Of a DNA stretch of 31,715 nucleotides, positions 14,907-22,536 are shown in pieces. Each line of letters starts with the position of its first letter. Positions within the stretch are counted from its first letter, which is position 1. The notes under the pieces are model-generated. The model worked only from the letters and a program-made list of their open reading frames with translations, searched no databases and was not told where the DNA came from. The DNA is from Sediminicultor sp035648055 (GTDB taxonomy: Bacteria; Atribacterota; Phoenicimicrobiia; Phoenicimicrobiales; Phoenicimicrobiaceae): positions 1-31,715 of the forward strand of contig DASRMF010000006.1 in NCBI GenBank assembly GCA_035648055.1, given 5' to 3'. A program made the position numbers and the translations under genes.

Positions 14907-15900
14907 AATAAAAGCAGTTGCTTTATTCTCTGGTGGCCTGGATAGTATTTTAGCGGTAAAACTTATTGAGGAACAAGGGATAAAAGTAAAAGGAGTTAAT
15001 TTTAAAACTCCTTTTTTTGGTCCGGATAAGACCTTTTTAGCGGCAAAAAGTTTAGATATGGATCTAGAAATTATAGATATAACCCAGGAATTACTGGAGA
15101 TTTTAAGAAATCCCAAGCATGGATTAGGGAAAAATATGAATCCTTGTATAGACTGCCATACCCTTATGATCAAAAAGGCGGGAGAATATATGGCTAAAAT
15201 AGGAGCCTCTTTTATTTTGAGCGGTGAAGTTTTAGGGGAAAGGCCGATGTCTCAGAACAGAAACAGTTTAAGTATAATTGAAAGAGAATCAGGATTTGAA
15301 GGTAGAATTCTTCGTCCATTATCTGCTTTGTTATTGGCAGAGACCATTCCTGAAAAAGAAGGGTTGGTGGATAGAAATAAATTACTGAATATTTCTGGCC
15401 GCTCGAGAAAAAGGCAGATGGAGTTAGCTATTAAAATGGAGATAGAGGATTATCCTTCACCTGCCGGAGGTTGCAAATTAACCGAGCCGGCTTTCTCTAA
15501 AAGGTTAAGAGATTTATTTACTCAAGGCGTTTTTTCTTTAGAAGATATAGAGTTGCTAAAATTGGGGCGACACTTTAGATTAAGTACAAATGTTAAATTA
15601 GTAGTGGGTAGAAATAAAGAGGAAAATGAGAAGATAAAAGAATTTTCTCAAGAAGGAGACTTCCTCTTTAAAGCAAAAAATTTAAAAGGGCCGGTTTCTT
15701 TGTTAAAGGGGGTTTGTCAGGTAAATGATGGTTTTATTGATAAATCCTGTCAGATTACAGCCCGATATTGCGATAGAAATGAAGAAGAAAACGAAGAAGT
15801 CAATATTAATTGTTATAGTAAATCTAAAGAATTAGTCAGAACTACGAAAGTAAAACCATTAACAGAAGATGAATTAGAAATACTAAGAGTGCAAGGATGA
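14896..15900 (+). CDS. PP-loop ATPase-superfamily protein, probable RNA or thiol-modifying enzyme of unknown substrate
   Basis: A 334-residue protein of the adenine nucleotide alpha-hydrolase/PP-loop superfamily. The ATP-binding PP-loop is FSGGLDS (about 11-17). A PCIDCH motif (about 83-88) resembles the paired catalytic cysteines of tRNA thiolases. The middle contains LSGEVLGERPMSQNR and PSPAGGCKLTEPAFSKRL. The C-terminal third (LGRHFRLSTNVKLVVGRNKEEN onward) is a separate small domain that I think resembles one found in RNA-binding NFACT-type proteins. Databases often give such proteins tRNA-thiouridylase-like names, but none is established here. It starts inside the rrf2 gene with GGAGAAGG upstream, and mnmA follows, supporting a sulfur or tRNA-modification role. 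Confidence 0.8.
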   Translation: MKDKIKAVALFSGGLDSILAVKLIEEQGIKVKGVNFKTPFFGPDKTFLAAKSLDMDLEIIDITQELLEILRNPKHGLGKNMNPCIDCHTLMIKKAGEYMAKIGASFILSGEVLGERPMSQNRNSLSIIERESGFEGRILRPLSALLLAETIPEKEGLVDRNKLLNISGRSRKRQMELAIKMEIEDYPSPAGGCKLTEPAFSKRLRDLFTQGVFSLEDIELLKLGRHFRLSTNVKLVVGRNKEENEKIKEFSQEGDFLFKAKNLKGPVSLLKGVCQVNDGFIDKSCQITARYCDRNEEENEEVNINCYSKSKELVRTTKVKPLTEDELEILRVQG

Positions 15901-15929
15901 GTGTTAAGCACAAAAAGAGATAAATCATT

Positions 15930-16976
15930 ATGATTAAAAATTTAAAAAAGAAAGTAGTGGTAGCGATGAGCGGAGGGGTAGACAGTTCATTCGCCGCCGC
16001 CCTGTTAAAAGAAGAAGGTTATGATGTTCTTGGCGTCACTATCCATCATTACGATGGTAACGAAAGTTTAGAATCGGCGGAAGAGGCTGCTAAAAATCTT
16101 GAAATTCCCTGGCATGTTCTGGATTTTACCAAAGAATTTAAAAGTATAGTTATAGACTATTTCTGCAATGAATATCTCGCAGGCCGAACCCCTAACCCTT
16201 GCGTAATCTGTAATTTAAAAATAAAATTTGGATTATTATGGGATAAAGCCAAATCTTTAGGTGCGGATTATCTTGCTACTGGCCATTATGCTATCAATGA
16301 ATATGACCAAAAGAGCAAGAAGTTTTTACTTAAGAGAGGAGTAGATGAAAATAAAGACCAATCTTATTTTCTTTATAGATTAAATCAGGAAATGTTACCC
16401 TATATTTTGTTTCCTTTGGGCAAATTTAAGAAAAATCAAACTAGAGAATTGGCGAAAAAATATGGATTAAAAAATTACAAAAAAGAAGAGAGTCAGGAAA
16501 TTTGTTTTATCAAGGATGATAATTATAGAAAATTTTTGACTCAACATGTTAAAGACACTATCAAACCTGGCAAATTTATAGATAAAGAAGGAAAAATATT
16601 AGGAGACCATCAAGGTATTCCTTTTTATACTATTGGCCAGAGAAAAGGATTGGGAGTATCTTTGAATAAGCGAATGTATGTAACTGAAATAAATTCCCGC
16701 CAAAATGTGATTACTCTGGGCGATGATAAAGATCTTTATAAAGATAAATTATTAGTAAAAGATTTAAATTTTATTTCTGGTGATAAACTTTCAAAGTCTG
16801 TAAAGGCAGAAGCAAAGATAAGGTATAATAGTAAAAAATCTCCGGCAATTATTTCTCCTTATGGTGAAGACAGGGTCCTAATTAATTTTGAAAAACCGCA
16901 AAGAGCGATTACCCCGGGACAATCAGCAGTACTTTACCAGGGAGATGTAGTTGTAGGAGGAGGAATCATTCAATAA
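15930..16976 (+). CDS. mnmA: tRNA-uridine 2-sulfurtransferase MnmA (TrmU)
   Basis: Installs the 2-thio group on wobble U34 of tRNA-Lys, -Glu and -Gln using ATP and relayed sulfur. It has 348 residues. The PP-loop is SGGVDSS (14-20). The first catalytic Cys is Cys91 in NPCVIC and the second, Cys191, is in SQEICFI. Other family motifs are ADYLATGHYA, DENKDQSYFLYRL, FPLGKFKKNQTRELA and FYTIGQRKGLGV. The C-terminal beta-barrel contains RAITPGQSAVLYQGD. ATG 15930 has only a weak ribosome binding site (AAAAAGAGA). It follows the PP-loop gene by 29 bases. The sulfur donor desulfurase is not nearby. Confidence 0.96.
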   Translation: MIKNLKKKVVVAMSGGVDSSFAAALLKEEGYDVLGVTIHHYDGNESLESAEEAAKNLEIPWHVLDFTKEFKSIVIDYFCNEYLAGRTPNPCVICNLKIKFGLLWDKAKSLGADYLATGHYAINEYDQKSKKFLLKRGVDENKDQSYFLYRLNQEMLPYILFPLGKFKKNQTRELAKKYGLKNYKKEESQEICFIKDDNYRKFLTQHVKDTIKPGKFIDKEGKILGDHQGIPFYTIGQRKGLGVSLNKRMYVTEINSRQNVITLGDDKDLYKDKLLVKDLNFISGDKLSKSVKAEAKIRYNSKKSPAIISPYGEDRVLINFEKPQRAITPGQSAVLYQGDVVVGGGIIQ

Positions 16977-17204
16977 TACTAAAATGAACTGCTAAAAATT
17001 TTAAATTAGATACAATAAATATTTTGTTTGCCTATTGATTTATTAATCAATCAACCAGTAAGGGATGTAATGTGTAATATATGTTAAGTAACCTGTAATA
17101 AGTACCTGTTTTTATAATTTCTCCAATTTAATCTCATCACTTATCACTGTATTCCATCCACTATACGCTCCACGATACTCTTCAAGGAGGTACGAATAAA
17201 AAAC
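16977..17204. repeat. Repeat-containing gap after mnmA
   Basis: No gene is seen. TCATCACTTATCACTGTATT followed by ACGCTCCACG (about 17134-17175) matches a block at 27022-27063 and is the reverse complement of the word at 143-162. A TTGATT-TATT-AATCAA hairpin lies near 17036-17051 without a clear U-tract. Confidence 0.65.
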
Positions 17205-17256
17205 TTGCTAACATAAAAAAATTATGTTATATTACGTGTATACAAAAATGTATACA
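17205..17256 (+). promoter_or_regulatory. Promoter with two TGTATACA palindromes upstream of the HTH regulator
   Basis: TTGCTA at 17205-17210 and TATATT at 17228-17233 have a 17-bp spacer. Directly downstream, over the expected transcription start, are two identical 8-bp palindromes TGTATACA at 17237-17244 and 17249-17256, separated by AAAA (12 bp centre to centre, near one helical turn). This is the layout of an operator bound by two dimers, most simply the product of the next gene. Confidence 0.75.
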
Positions 17257-17269
17257 GGAGATTTTAAGA

Positions 17270-17794
17270 ATGCAGTTTATTCGAATTGGGGAAAAAGTAA
17301 TATCTAAAGAAAAATTAAATAGGGAAATTAATAAAATTTTAGAATTAAGAACTAAAGGAGTGACGCAGGAAGGAGTAGCCCGCAAATTAGGAGTGGAAAG
17401 AACTTTTGTCTCCAGGTTAGAAAGTTTGGGAGAGATAAGGAAAGGTAAGAAGATTGCCTTAATCGGTTTTCCAATCAAGAACAAAGAACAGCTGACTAGT
17501 TTAGCAAAAGAGCTGGGAATTGAGTATGTCTTACTTTTAACTCAAGAAGAGCGCTTTGATTTTATAGAGAAAAAAGGGAAAAACGAATTATTTAATGAAA
17601 TAGTGGAAATTATCGTCAACTTGGCAGATTTTGACTTGATTATTTTTATGGGTTCAGATATGAGAGTACCCATAGTGGAGAAAATATTTAGTGTTCAGGT
17701 GATTGGCATAATTATCGGTCATTCTCCTATTAAAGAGAGTAAATACGTTAATCCTGAAAAGATAATAGAAATAGTAAAAGAGGTTAAAAATTAA
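17270..17794 (+). CDS. HTH-type regulator with an uncharacterised C-terminal domain
   Basis: A 174-residue protein. Residues about 15-60 form an XRE-like helix-turn-helix (ELRTKGVTQEGVARKLGVERTFVSRLESLGEIRKGKK). From about 61 a second alpha/beta domain begins (KIALIGFPIKNKEQLTSLAKE), with hydrophobic strands IEYVLLLT, DFDLIIFMGSD and VIGIIIGHSPI, suggesting a Rossmann-like fold that may bind a ligand. I do not recognise a named family. ATG 17270 lies behind AGGAG (17256-17260). The next gene starts 30 bases after its stop, and the pair looks like a regulator-enzyme unit. The tandem TGTATACA palindromes at its promoter are the likely autoregulatory target. Function is inferred from the HTH only. 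Confidence 0.8.
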   Translation: MQFIRIGEKVISKEKLNREINKILELRTKGVTQEGVARKLGVERTFVSRLESLGEIRKGKKIALIGFPIKNKEQLTSLAKELGIEYVLLLTQEERFDFIEKKGKNELFNEIVEIIVNLADFDLIIFMGSDMRVPIVEKIFSVQVIGIIIGHSPIKESKYVNPEKIIEIVKEVKN

Positions 17795-17824
17795 TTTGAA
17801 TTCTAAAGAAGAGAGGGTTTAAAA

Positions 17825-18733
17825 ATGAAAAAAGTTTTAGGGGTTAGTCTGGGTTCTTCCACCAGAGATCATAAAGTTGTGGTCGAAATTTTAGGGGAGA
17901 AAGTTGAAATCGAAAGAAGAGGAACTGATGGCGATGTGAAAAAGATGATGCAAATATTTCAGGAGAATGATGGGAAGGTAGATATCTTCAGTTTAGGAGG
18001 AACAGATCTATATTTGTATTCCGGACCTCACGGGAGAAGATATACTATAAGAGAATCAGAAAAGATAGTTAGTGTTATCAAAAAGACTCCTATTGTAGAT
18101 GGTACCGGGATAAAATATGTATTAGAAAAGAGCGTAGTAAAATATATTGATAATCAAACTGATATTAGCTTAAAAGGAAAAAAAGCTTTAGTTACTATTA
18201 CTGTGGATAGATATGGAATGGCAGAGGGTTTAATAGATGCTGGATGTGAGATGACTTTTGGAGACTTGATATTTTGTTTAAACATTCCTATCCCGCTTCA
18301 TTCTTTTCGAAGTATTGAAATTTTTGCTCGGTTACTTTTACCTATATTAGTACATGTCCCTATAAAATATTTGTATCCTACAGGCGAAAAGCAGGAGAAG
18401 TCTAATTTAAAGTATGTTAAATATTTTCAAGATGCCGATATAATTGCCGGTGATTATTTAGGTATAAGTCAGTATATGCCCCAGGATATGGAAGGGAAGA
18501 TTGTTATAACCAATACTGTTACCAGTTCCAATGTGGAGGATCTTAAGAAAAGAGGGGTAAATTATCTGATTGCTACAACTCCGGAATTTGAAGGAAGGTC
18601 TTTTGGGACCAATGTATTTCAAGCTACCCTAGTAGCTATATCCGGAAAATCTCCGGAAGAATTACAACCGGAAGATTATTTAAAACTAATAGAAAAAACT
18701 GGCTTTAAACCAAGAATAGAAAAATTAAATTAA
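17825..18733 (+). CDS. Conserved protein of unknown function (homologues sometimes labelled quinate 5-dehydrogenase)
   Basis: A 302-residue soluble protein with no signal peptide. Notable segments are KKVLGVSLGSSTRDHKV at the N-terminus, ERRGTDGDVKKMMQIF, FSLGGTDLYLY, PIVDGTGIKYVLE, KKALVTITVDRYGMAEGLID, FGDLIFCLNIPIPLHSFRSI, PIKYLYPTGEKQ, ADIIAGDYLGISQYMPQDM and ATTPEFEGRSFGTNVFQA. From memory, similar proteins in anaerobic Firmicutes carry the label quinate 5-dehydrogenase. I see no classical GxGxxG dinucleotide motif and no shikimate/quinate gene nearby, so I do not adopt that name. It sits between the HTH regulator and an alpha-oxoamine synthase and has a clear ribosome binding site (GAGAGGG). 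Confidence 0.85.
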   Translation: MKKVLGVSLGSSTRDHKVVVEILGEKVEIERRGTDGDVKKMMQIFQENDGKVDIFSLGGTDLYLYSGPHGRRYTIRESEKIVSVIKKTPIVDGTGIKYVLEKSVVKYIDNQTDISLKGKKALVTITVDRYGMAEGLIDAGCEMTFGDLIFCLNIPIPLHSFRSIEIFARLLLPILVHVPIKYLYPTGEKQEKSNLKYVKYFQDADIIAGDYLGISQYMPQDMEGKIVITNTVTSSNVEDLKKRGVNYLIATTPEFEGRSFGTNVFQATLVAISGKSPEELQPEDYLKLIEKTGFKPRIEKLN

Positions 18734-18759
18734 AGAAATTATAAAAAAGGAGAAAAAAG

Positions 18760-19950
18760 ATGGCAATTTTGTTAGAAGACAGAATAAATGAACTTAAACA
18801 AAGAGTAGGAAAAATGAAAAAGGAAGGCAAATTTTTTTATCTAAAAACTGTAGAAAATTCATCAGAATCAAGGGTATTAATTGACCAAAAAGAAAAAATA
18901 ATGCTTGCTTCTTATAACTATTTAGGATTAATTAATCACCCTAAATTAAAAGAAGCAGCTATTAAAGCTATTGAAAAATATGGAGTAGGGACCTCCGGTG
19001 TTAGACTATTGTCAGGGACTACTAAAATGCATGAAGAATTGGAAGCAAAAATTGCTGAATTTAAGGGTGCAGAAGATGCCATTACTTACACAAGTGGATA
19101 TGTTACTAATTTGGCGGCGATTACTTCTCTCTATCAAAAAGGAGATCTAGTTGTAATTGATAAAATAGATCATGCTAGTATTATTGATGGATGCATACTT
19201 TCCGGAGCAAGATATAAAACTTTTTTACATAATGATATGAAGAGTTTAGAAGGGATTTTAGCTAATTCTGAAGAATTTGTTAATAAAATAGTAATAGTAG
19301 ATGGAGTATACAGTATGGAGGGAGATGTAGCTAGTTTACCAGAGATATCGCGTTTAGCTAAAAAATATAATGCTAAAGTAATGGTGGATGAAGCTCATTC
19401 TATTGGAGTTTTAGGTAAAACAGGTCACGGCATAGAGGAATACTTCGGATTAAAGAATGCAGTAGACATTCATATGGGAACCTTAAGTAAAACTATTCCT
19501 TCTGTAGGAGGATATATAGCCGGGAAGAAAGATATGATTGATTATTTAAAACATAATTCCAGGCCCTTTATCTTTTCAGCTCCTCTTCCTCCGGTAACAG
19601 CTGCTGTTGCTAAAGCTGCTTTAGAAGTTATTGAAGATGAGCCGGAACGTATAGAAAATTTGCAAAAGAATATAAAGAGATTTAAAGAAGGAATAGATTC
19701 TATGGGTTATAATACAGGAGCTAGTGCTACTGCTATCGTTCCCCTTATAATAGGTAATGAAGAAGATACTTTAGAATTATGTAAAGAAGTTAACAATGAA
19801 GGAATATTTATTTGCCCCATTCTCTTCCCCGCAATTCCAAGAGGGACTAATAGATTAAGAGCCCATGTTTTAACAACTCATACTTCTGAAGATATTGATG
19901 AAGCTTTGGATATTTTTGAAAGGGCTGGAAGAAAATTAGGTTTAATCTAA
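18760..19950 (+). CDS. Alpha-oxoamine synthase (BioF/Kbl-type PLP enzyme)
   Basis: A PLP-dependent enzyme of 396 residues that condenses an amino acid with an acyl-CoA thioester, as in 8-amino-7-oxononanoate synthase, 2-amino-3-ketobutyrate CoA ligase or 5-aminolevulinate synthase. Evidence: NYLGLINHPKL, GVGTSGVRLLSGTT, His138 in the DHASIIDG segment (stacks on PLP), Asp210 and His213 in VMVDEAHSIGVLG, and the PLP lysine Lys244 in HMGTLSKTIPSVGG. The C-terminus has RLRAHVLTTHTSEDI. The substrate cannot be assigned: no biotin genes and no threonine dehydrogenase (tdh) are in the window. AAGGAG lies just upstream, and the gene begins 27 bases after the preceding stop, so it probably belongs to the same transcript as the HTH regulator. 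Confidence 0.93.
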   Translation: MAILLEDRINELKQRVGKMKKEGKFFYLKTVENSSESRVLIDQKEKIMLASYNYLGLINHPKLKEAAIKAIEKYGVGTSGVRLLSGTTKMHEELEAKIAEFKGAEDAITYTSGYVTNLAAITSLYQKGDLVVIDKIDHASIIDGCILSGARYKTFLHNDMKSLEGILANSEEFVNKIVIVDGVYSMEGDVASLPEISRLAKKYNAKVMVDEAHSIGVLGKTGHGIEEYFGLKNAVDIHMGTLSKTIPSVGGYIAGKKDMIDYLKHNSRPFIFSAPLPPVTAAVAKAALEVIEDEPERIENLQKNIKRFKEGIDSMGYNTGASATAIVPLIIGNEEDTLELCKEVNNEGIFICPILFPAIPRGTNRLRAHVLTTHTSEDIDEALDIFERAGRKLGLI

Positions 19951-20128
19951 TAAATAATCTAATAATATAGCAATAAAAAGATTAGTGTAAGCTTTAGTGG
20001 TGTATTTAGAGCGAAAGCAGAAATCTAATTTTTCTATCTTTTCTTTTTCTTTACTTGATACTATATACTCGATACTGTTTTTTAGTTAGTGTAAACTTTG
20101 GTGGGGGGTATTTAGAAGAAGAATTTAT
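19951..20128. repeat. Gap with an imperfect 28-30 bp direct repeat and an intergenic word
   Basis: TAGTGTAAGCTTTAGTGG...TATTTAGA at 19983-20010 recurs as TAGTGTAAACTTTGGTGG...TATTTAGA at 20087-20116, about 104 bases apart. Between them is a TACTTGATACTATATACTCG word (20053-20072) of the dispersed family. No gene is visible. Confidence 0.65.
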
Positions 20129-20157
20129 TTGACAATAAAATATAGATATCTTATAAT
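20129..20157 (+). promoter_or_regulatory. Consensus promoter of greA
   Basis: TTGACA at 20129-20134 and TATAAT at 20152-20157 are both full consensus with a 17-bp spacer. Transcription would start near 20164, leaving a leader of about 130 bases that contains the hairpin at 20181-20222. Confidence 0.82.
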
Positions 20158-20180
20158 CTCTATTAAAGATTATTATATAA

Positions 20181-20234
20181 TATAAGCACTATTATCTGCC
20201 AGAAAAGTTAATAGTGCTTATATTTAATTTTTTA
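20181..20234 (+). terminator. Leader hairpin upstream of greA, possible attenuator
   Basis: TATAAGCACTATTA (20181-20194) pairs perfectly with TAATAGTGCTTATA (20209-20222), giving a 14-bp stem with a 14-base loop. It is followed by an imperfect U-rich stretch ending in six T at 20229-20234. It lies between the promoter and the coding start, so it would end some transcripts before greA. Alternatively it only stabilises the leader. Confidence 0.65.
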
Positions 20235-20295
20235 AGAGAAAGTATTTGTTATTTACTATTTAAATATAACAATTTGTTAGCGAGGAGAGATGCCC

Positions 20296-20769
20296 ATGAT
20301 GCTTAACGGGAAGGTAATGCTAACCGGAGAAGGCTTAAAAAAGGTTCAAGAAGAGCTTCATTATCTTAAAGGAGTAAAAAGAAAAGAGATTGCTGAAAAA
20401 ATTAGAAATGCGGTAGCTTTTGGTGAAATCGCTGAGAATGCAGAATTTAACGCCGTTAAAAATGAGCAATCTTTTATAGAAGGAAGAATTTTGGCTTTGG
20501 AAAGAATTATTGAAAATTATGAATTGATAGATAAAGAAGAAAATCCGGATTGCGTATTACTAGGGTCAGAGGTGTTAGTTAAAGATATGAAAAGTAAAAA
20601 AGAGTGTAAATATACTATTTTAGATTATGTGGAATCTGAACCGGATTGTGGGAAGATATCTATTTCTTCTCCTATCGGAAGGGCTCTTTTAGGAAAAAAG
20701 AAAGGTGATTTAGTAGAAGTTAGAGTCCCGGCAGGGCATATTAAATACAAAATATTAGATATCAAATAG
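20296..20769 (+). CDS. greA: Transcription elongation factor GreA
   Basis: Rescues backtracked RNA polymerase by stimulating cleavage of the 3' RNA end. It has 157 residues. The N-terminal coiled coil spans about 8-75 with the tip motif GEIAENAEFNAVKNEQ. The second domain is FKBP-like, ending SSPIGRALLGKKKGDLVEVRVPAGHIKYKILDI. At the tip, the residue equivalent to E. coli Asp41 is Glu, while Glu44 is kept, so both acidic positions remain. Three in-frame ATGs (20290, 20296, 20299) are possible. AGGAG at 20283-20287 favours 20296 (8-base spacing); 20290 would be only two bases away. It is preceded by a strong promoter and a leader hairpin. Confidence 0.94.
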   Translation: MMLNGKVMLTGEGLKKVQEELHYLKGVKRKEIAEKIRNAVAFGEIAENAEFNAVKNEQSFIEGRILALERIIENYELIDKEENPDCVLLGSEVLVKDMKSKKECKYTILDYVESEPDCGKISISSPIGRALLGKKKGDLVEVRVPAGHIKYKILDIK

Positions 20770-20810
20770 TTTATGCATTAATTTTAACAATCTAAATAGT
20801 TATTAATTGT

Positions 20811-20866
20811 AATAATGAACAAAGTTATTAAAAAAATTAAAATATAACAATACTTTGTTCATTATT
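20811..20866. terminator. 15-bp perfect inverted repeat after greA, likely terminator
   Basis: AATAATGAACAAAGT (20811-20825) pairs perfectly with ACTTTGTTCATTATT (20852-20866) around a 26-base A+T-rich loop. The following bases (TATTTCT) are only moderately T-rich, so terminator function for greA is likely but not certain. It could also be the remnant of a small repeat element. Confidence 0.5.
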
Positions 20867-20881
20867 TATTTCTAAACCTTT

Positions 20882-20910
20882 TTGCAAGATAAGCTAATTA
20901 TAAATATAAC
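20882..20910 (+). promoter_or_regulatory. Predicted promoter of lysS
   Basis: TTGCAA at 20882-20887 and TATAAC at 20905-20910 with a 17-bp spacer, giving a leader of roughly 110 bases. A TATAAT at 20988-20993 nearer to the gene lacks a suitable -35. Confidence 0.5.
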
Positions 20911-21029
20911 TGGAATTTAAATTAGCCCAAGATACCTGCCGGACGGTAATGTTATAATAATTTCGCACTATATTATTAAACTTTTAGTATAATAATATCT
21001 ATCAATAAGAGTAAAACGAGGTGGATCGG

Positions 21030-22511
21030 GTGGAGATAAAAAAGAGCACAACGGAAATTATATCTAATAAATGGAAAGAAATAGAAGAATTAAAAAGAGA
21101 AGGCATTGATCCTTTTGGGAATAGTTTCACCAGGACCTATAAAATAAAAGATTTAATAGAAAAAAATAAAGATTTACAAGTTGGCGAATGTGGCAAAGAA
21201 AAAGTTAGTATAGCCGGCAGGTTAATGGCTTTAAGAACACATGGAAAAGCCATATTTGCTAATATTGAAGATATAAGCGGAAGAATCCAGATTTACATAA
21301 AATCAAATAAAGTCGGAGAGGATGCTTTTAAACTTTTTAGTAAAATTAGTATCGGGGATATTTTGGGAGTTTCAGGTCTGATTTTTAGAACTAGAACGGG
21401 CGAAGTTACTGTGTTTGTTGAAGAATTTACTCTTCTATGTAAGTCTGTGCGTAGCCTACCTGAAAAATGGCACGGGCTTAAAGATGTGGAAATAAGATAT
21501 AGAAAAAGATATTTAGATCTGATAGTAAATCCTTCAGTTAGAGAAATTTTTATTAAAAGGAGCAAGGTAGTACAATCTATAAGAAACTTTTTAGATAACA
21601 GGGGTTTTTTAGAAGTTCAAACTCCCATAATGCAGCCTATTCCCGGCGGGGCTACCGCACGACCCTTTATTACTCATCACAATACTTTACATAGGGATTT
21701 ATATTTAAGAATTGCCACAGAATTATATTTGAAGCGTTTAATAGTTGGAGGCTTAGAAAAAGTTTATGAGTTAGGTTGTGATTTTAGAAACGAAGGTATT
21801 TCTACTAAACATAATCCTGAATTTACTATGTTAGAGCTGTATGAAGCGTATGGTGACTACCATAGCATGATGACAATTACTGAGGAATTAATAACATATG
21901 TAATTAAAAATGTTTTTGGCAGTTTAGAAGTTGAATATCAGGGCAATAAAATTAATTTTACCCCTCCCTGGAAAAGAATAAGCATGTGTAAAGTTATTGA
22001 AGAGGTGAGTGGTATTAATATAGAAAAAATACTTCAAAAGGATTTTGATAAAATTATAAAGAAACATGGTTTGAAGATAAAGGGAAAAATAAACAGAGGT
22101 GAAATTACTAACGAACTTTTCGAAAAATATGTAGAGCCAACTTTAATTCAACCAACTTTTATTTTCGATTATCCTCTCGAGATTTCCCCTTTATCAAAAC
22201 AAAAGAAAGATAATCCGGAATTAGTGGAGCGTTTTGAACTGTTTGTCAATTCGATGGAATTAGCTAATGCCTTTACTGAATTAAATGACCCGGCAGAGCA
22301 GAAACGCCGGTTTGAAGAACAGGTTGCCAAAAGGAAGGCAGGAGATATGGAAAGTCATTTCATGGATGAAGATTATATTGAAGCCTTAGAATATGGTATG
22401 CCTCCTACTGGTGGTTTAGGCATAGGTATTGATAGATTAATTATGTTGCTTACTAACTCTGATTCAATTAAAGAAGTTATTCTTTTCCCTCAACTGAAAT
22501 CAAAAGAATAA
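21030..22511 (+). CDS. lysS: Lysyl-tRNA synthetase, class II
   Basis: Charges tRNA-Lys. It has 493 residues, the usual bacterial length. The N-terminal OB-fold anticodon-binding domain is at about 50-150 (VSIAGRLMALRTHGKAIFANI). The class II catalytic core includes motif 1 around RSKVVQSIRNFLDNRGFLEV with TPIMQPIPGGATARPF, motif 2 FRNEGISTKHNPEFTMLE and motif 3 GLGIGIDRLIMLLTNS. GTG 21030 is preferred over the in-frame GTG 21021, because AGGTGG (21019-21024) is then the ribosome binding site with five-base spacing. No T-box consensus is visible in the leader. rqcP follows after 54 bases of repeat-containing DNA. Confidence 0.96.
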   Translation: MEIKKSTTEIISNKWKEIEELKREGIDPFGNSFTRTYKIKDLIEKNKDLQVGECGKEKVSIAGRLMALRTHGKAIFANIEDISGRIQIYIKSNKVGEDAFKLFSKISIGDILGVSGLIFRTRTGEVTVFVEEFTLLCKSVRSLPEKWHGLKDVEIRYRKRYLDLIVNPSVREIFIKRSKVVQSIRNFLDNRGFLEVQTPIMQPIPGGATARPFITHHNTLHRDLYLRIATELYLKRLIVGGLEKVYELGCDFRNEGISTKHNPEFTMLELYEAYGDYHSMMTITEELITYVIKNVFGSLEVEYQGNKINFTPPWKRISMCKVIEEVSGINIEKILQKDFDKIIKKHGLKIKGKINRGEITNELFEKYVEPTLIQPTFIFDYPLEISPLSKQKKDNPELVERFELFVNSMELANAFTELNDPAEQKRRFEEQVAKRKAGDMESHFMDEDYIEALEYGMPPTGGLGIGIDRLIMLLTNSDSIKEVILFPQLKSKE

Positions 22512-22536
22512 AACGGTATTCACTAACGACTAACCT

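Noticed and set aside
17825..18733. Naming this protein quinate 5-dehydrogenase
   Set aside because: No dinucleotide-binding glycine motif or shikimate/quinate context is visible. The label seems to be inherited by similarity.
20910..21029. T-box or lysine riboswitch in the lysS leader
   Set aside because: No T-box core (AGGGTGGNACCGCG-like) and no recognisable lysine aptamer. The leader is short and A+T-rich.
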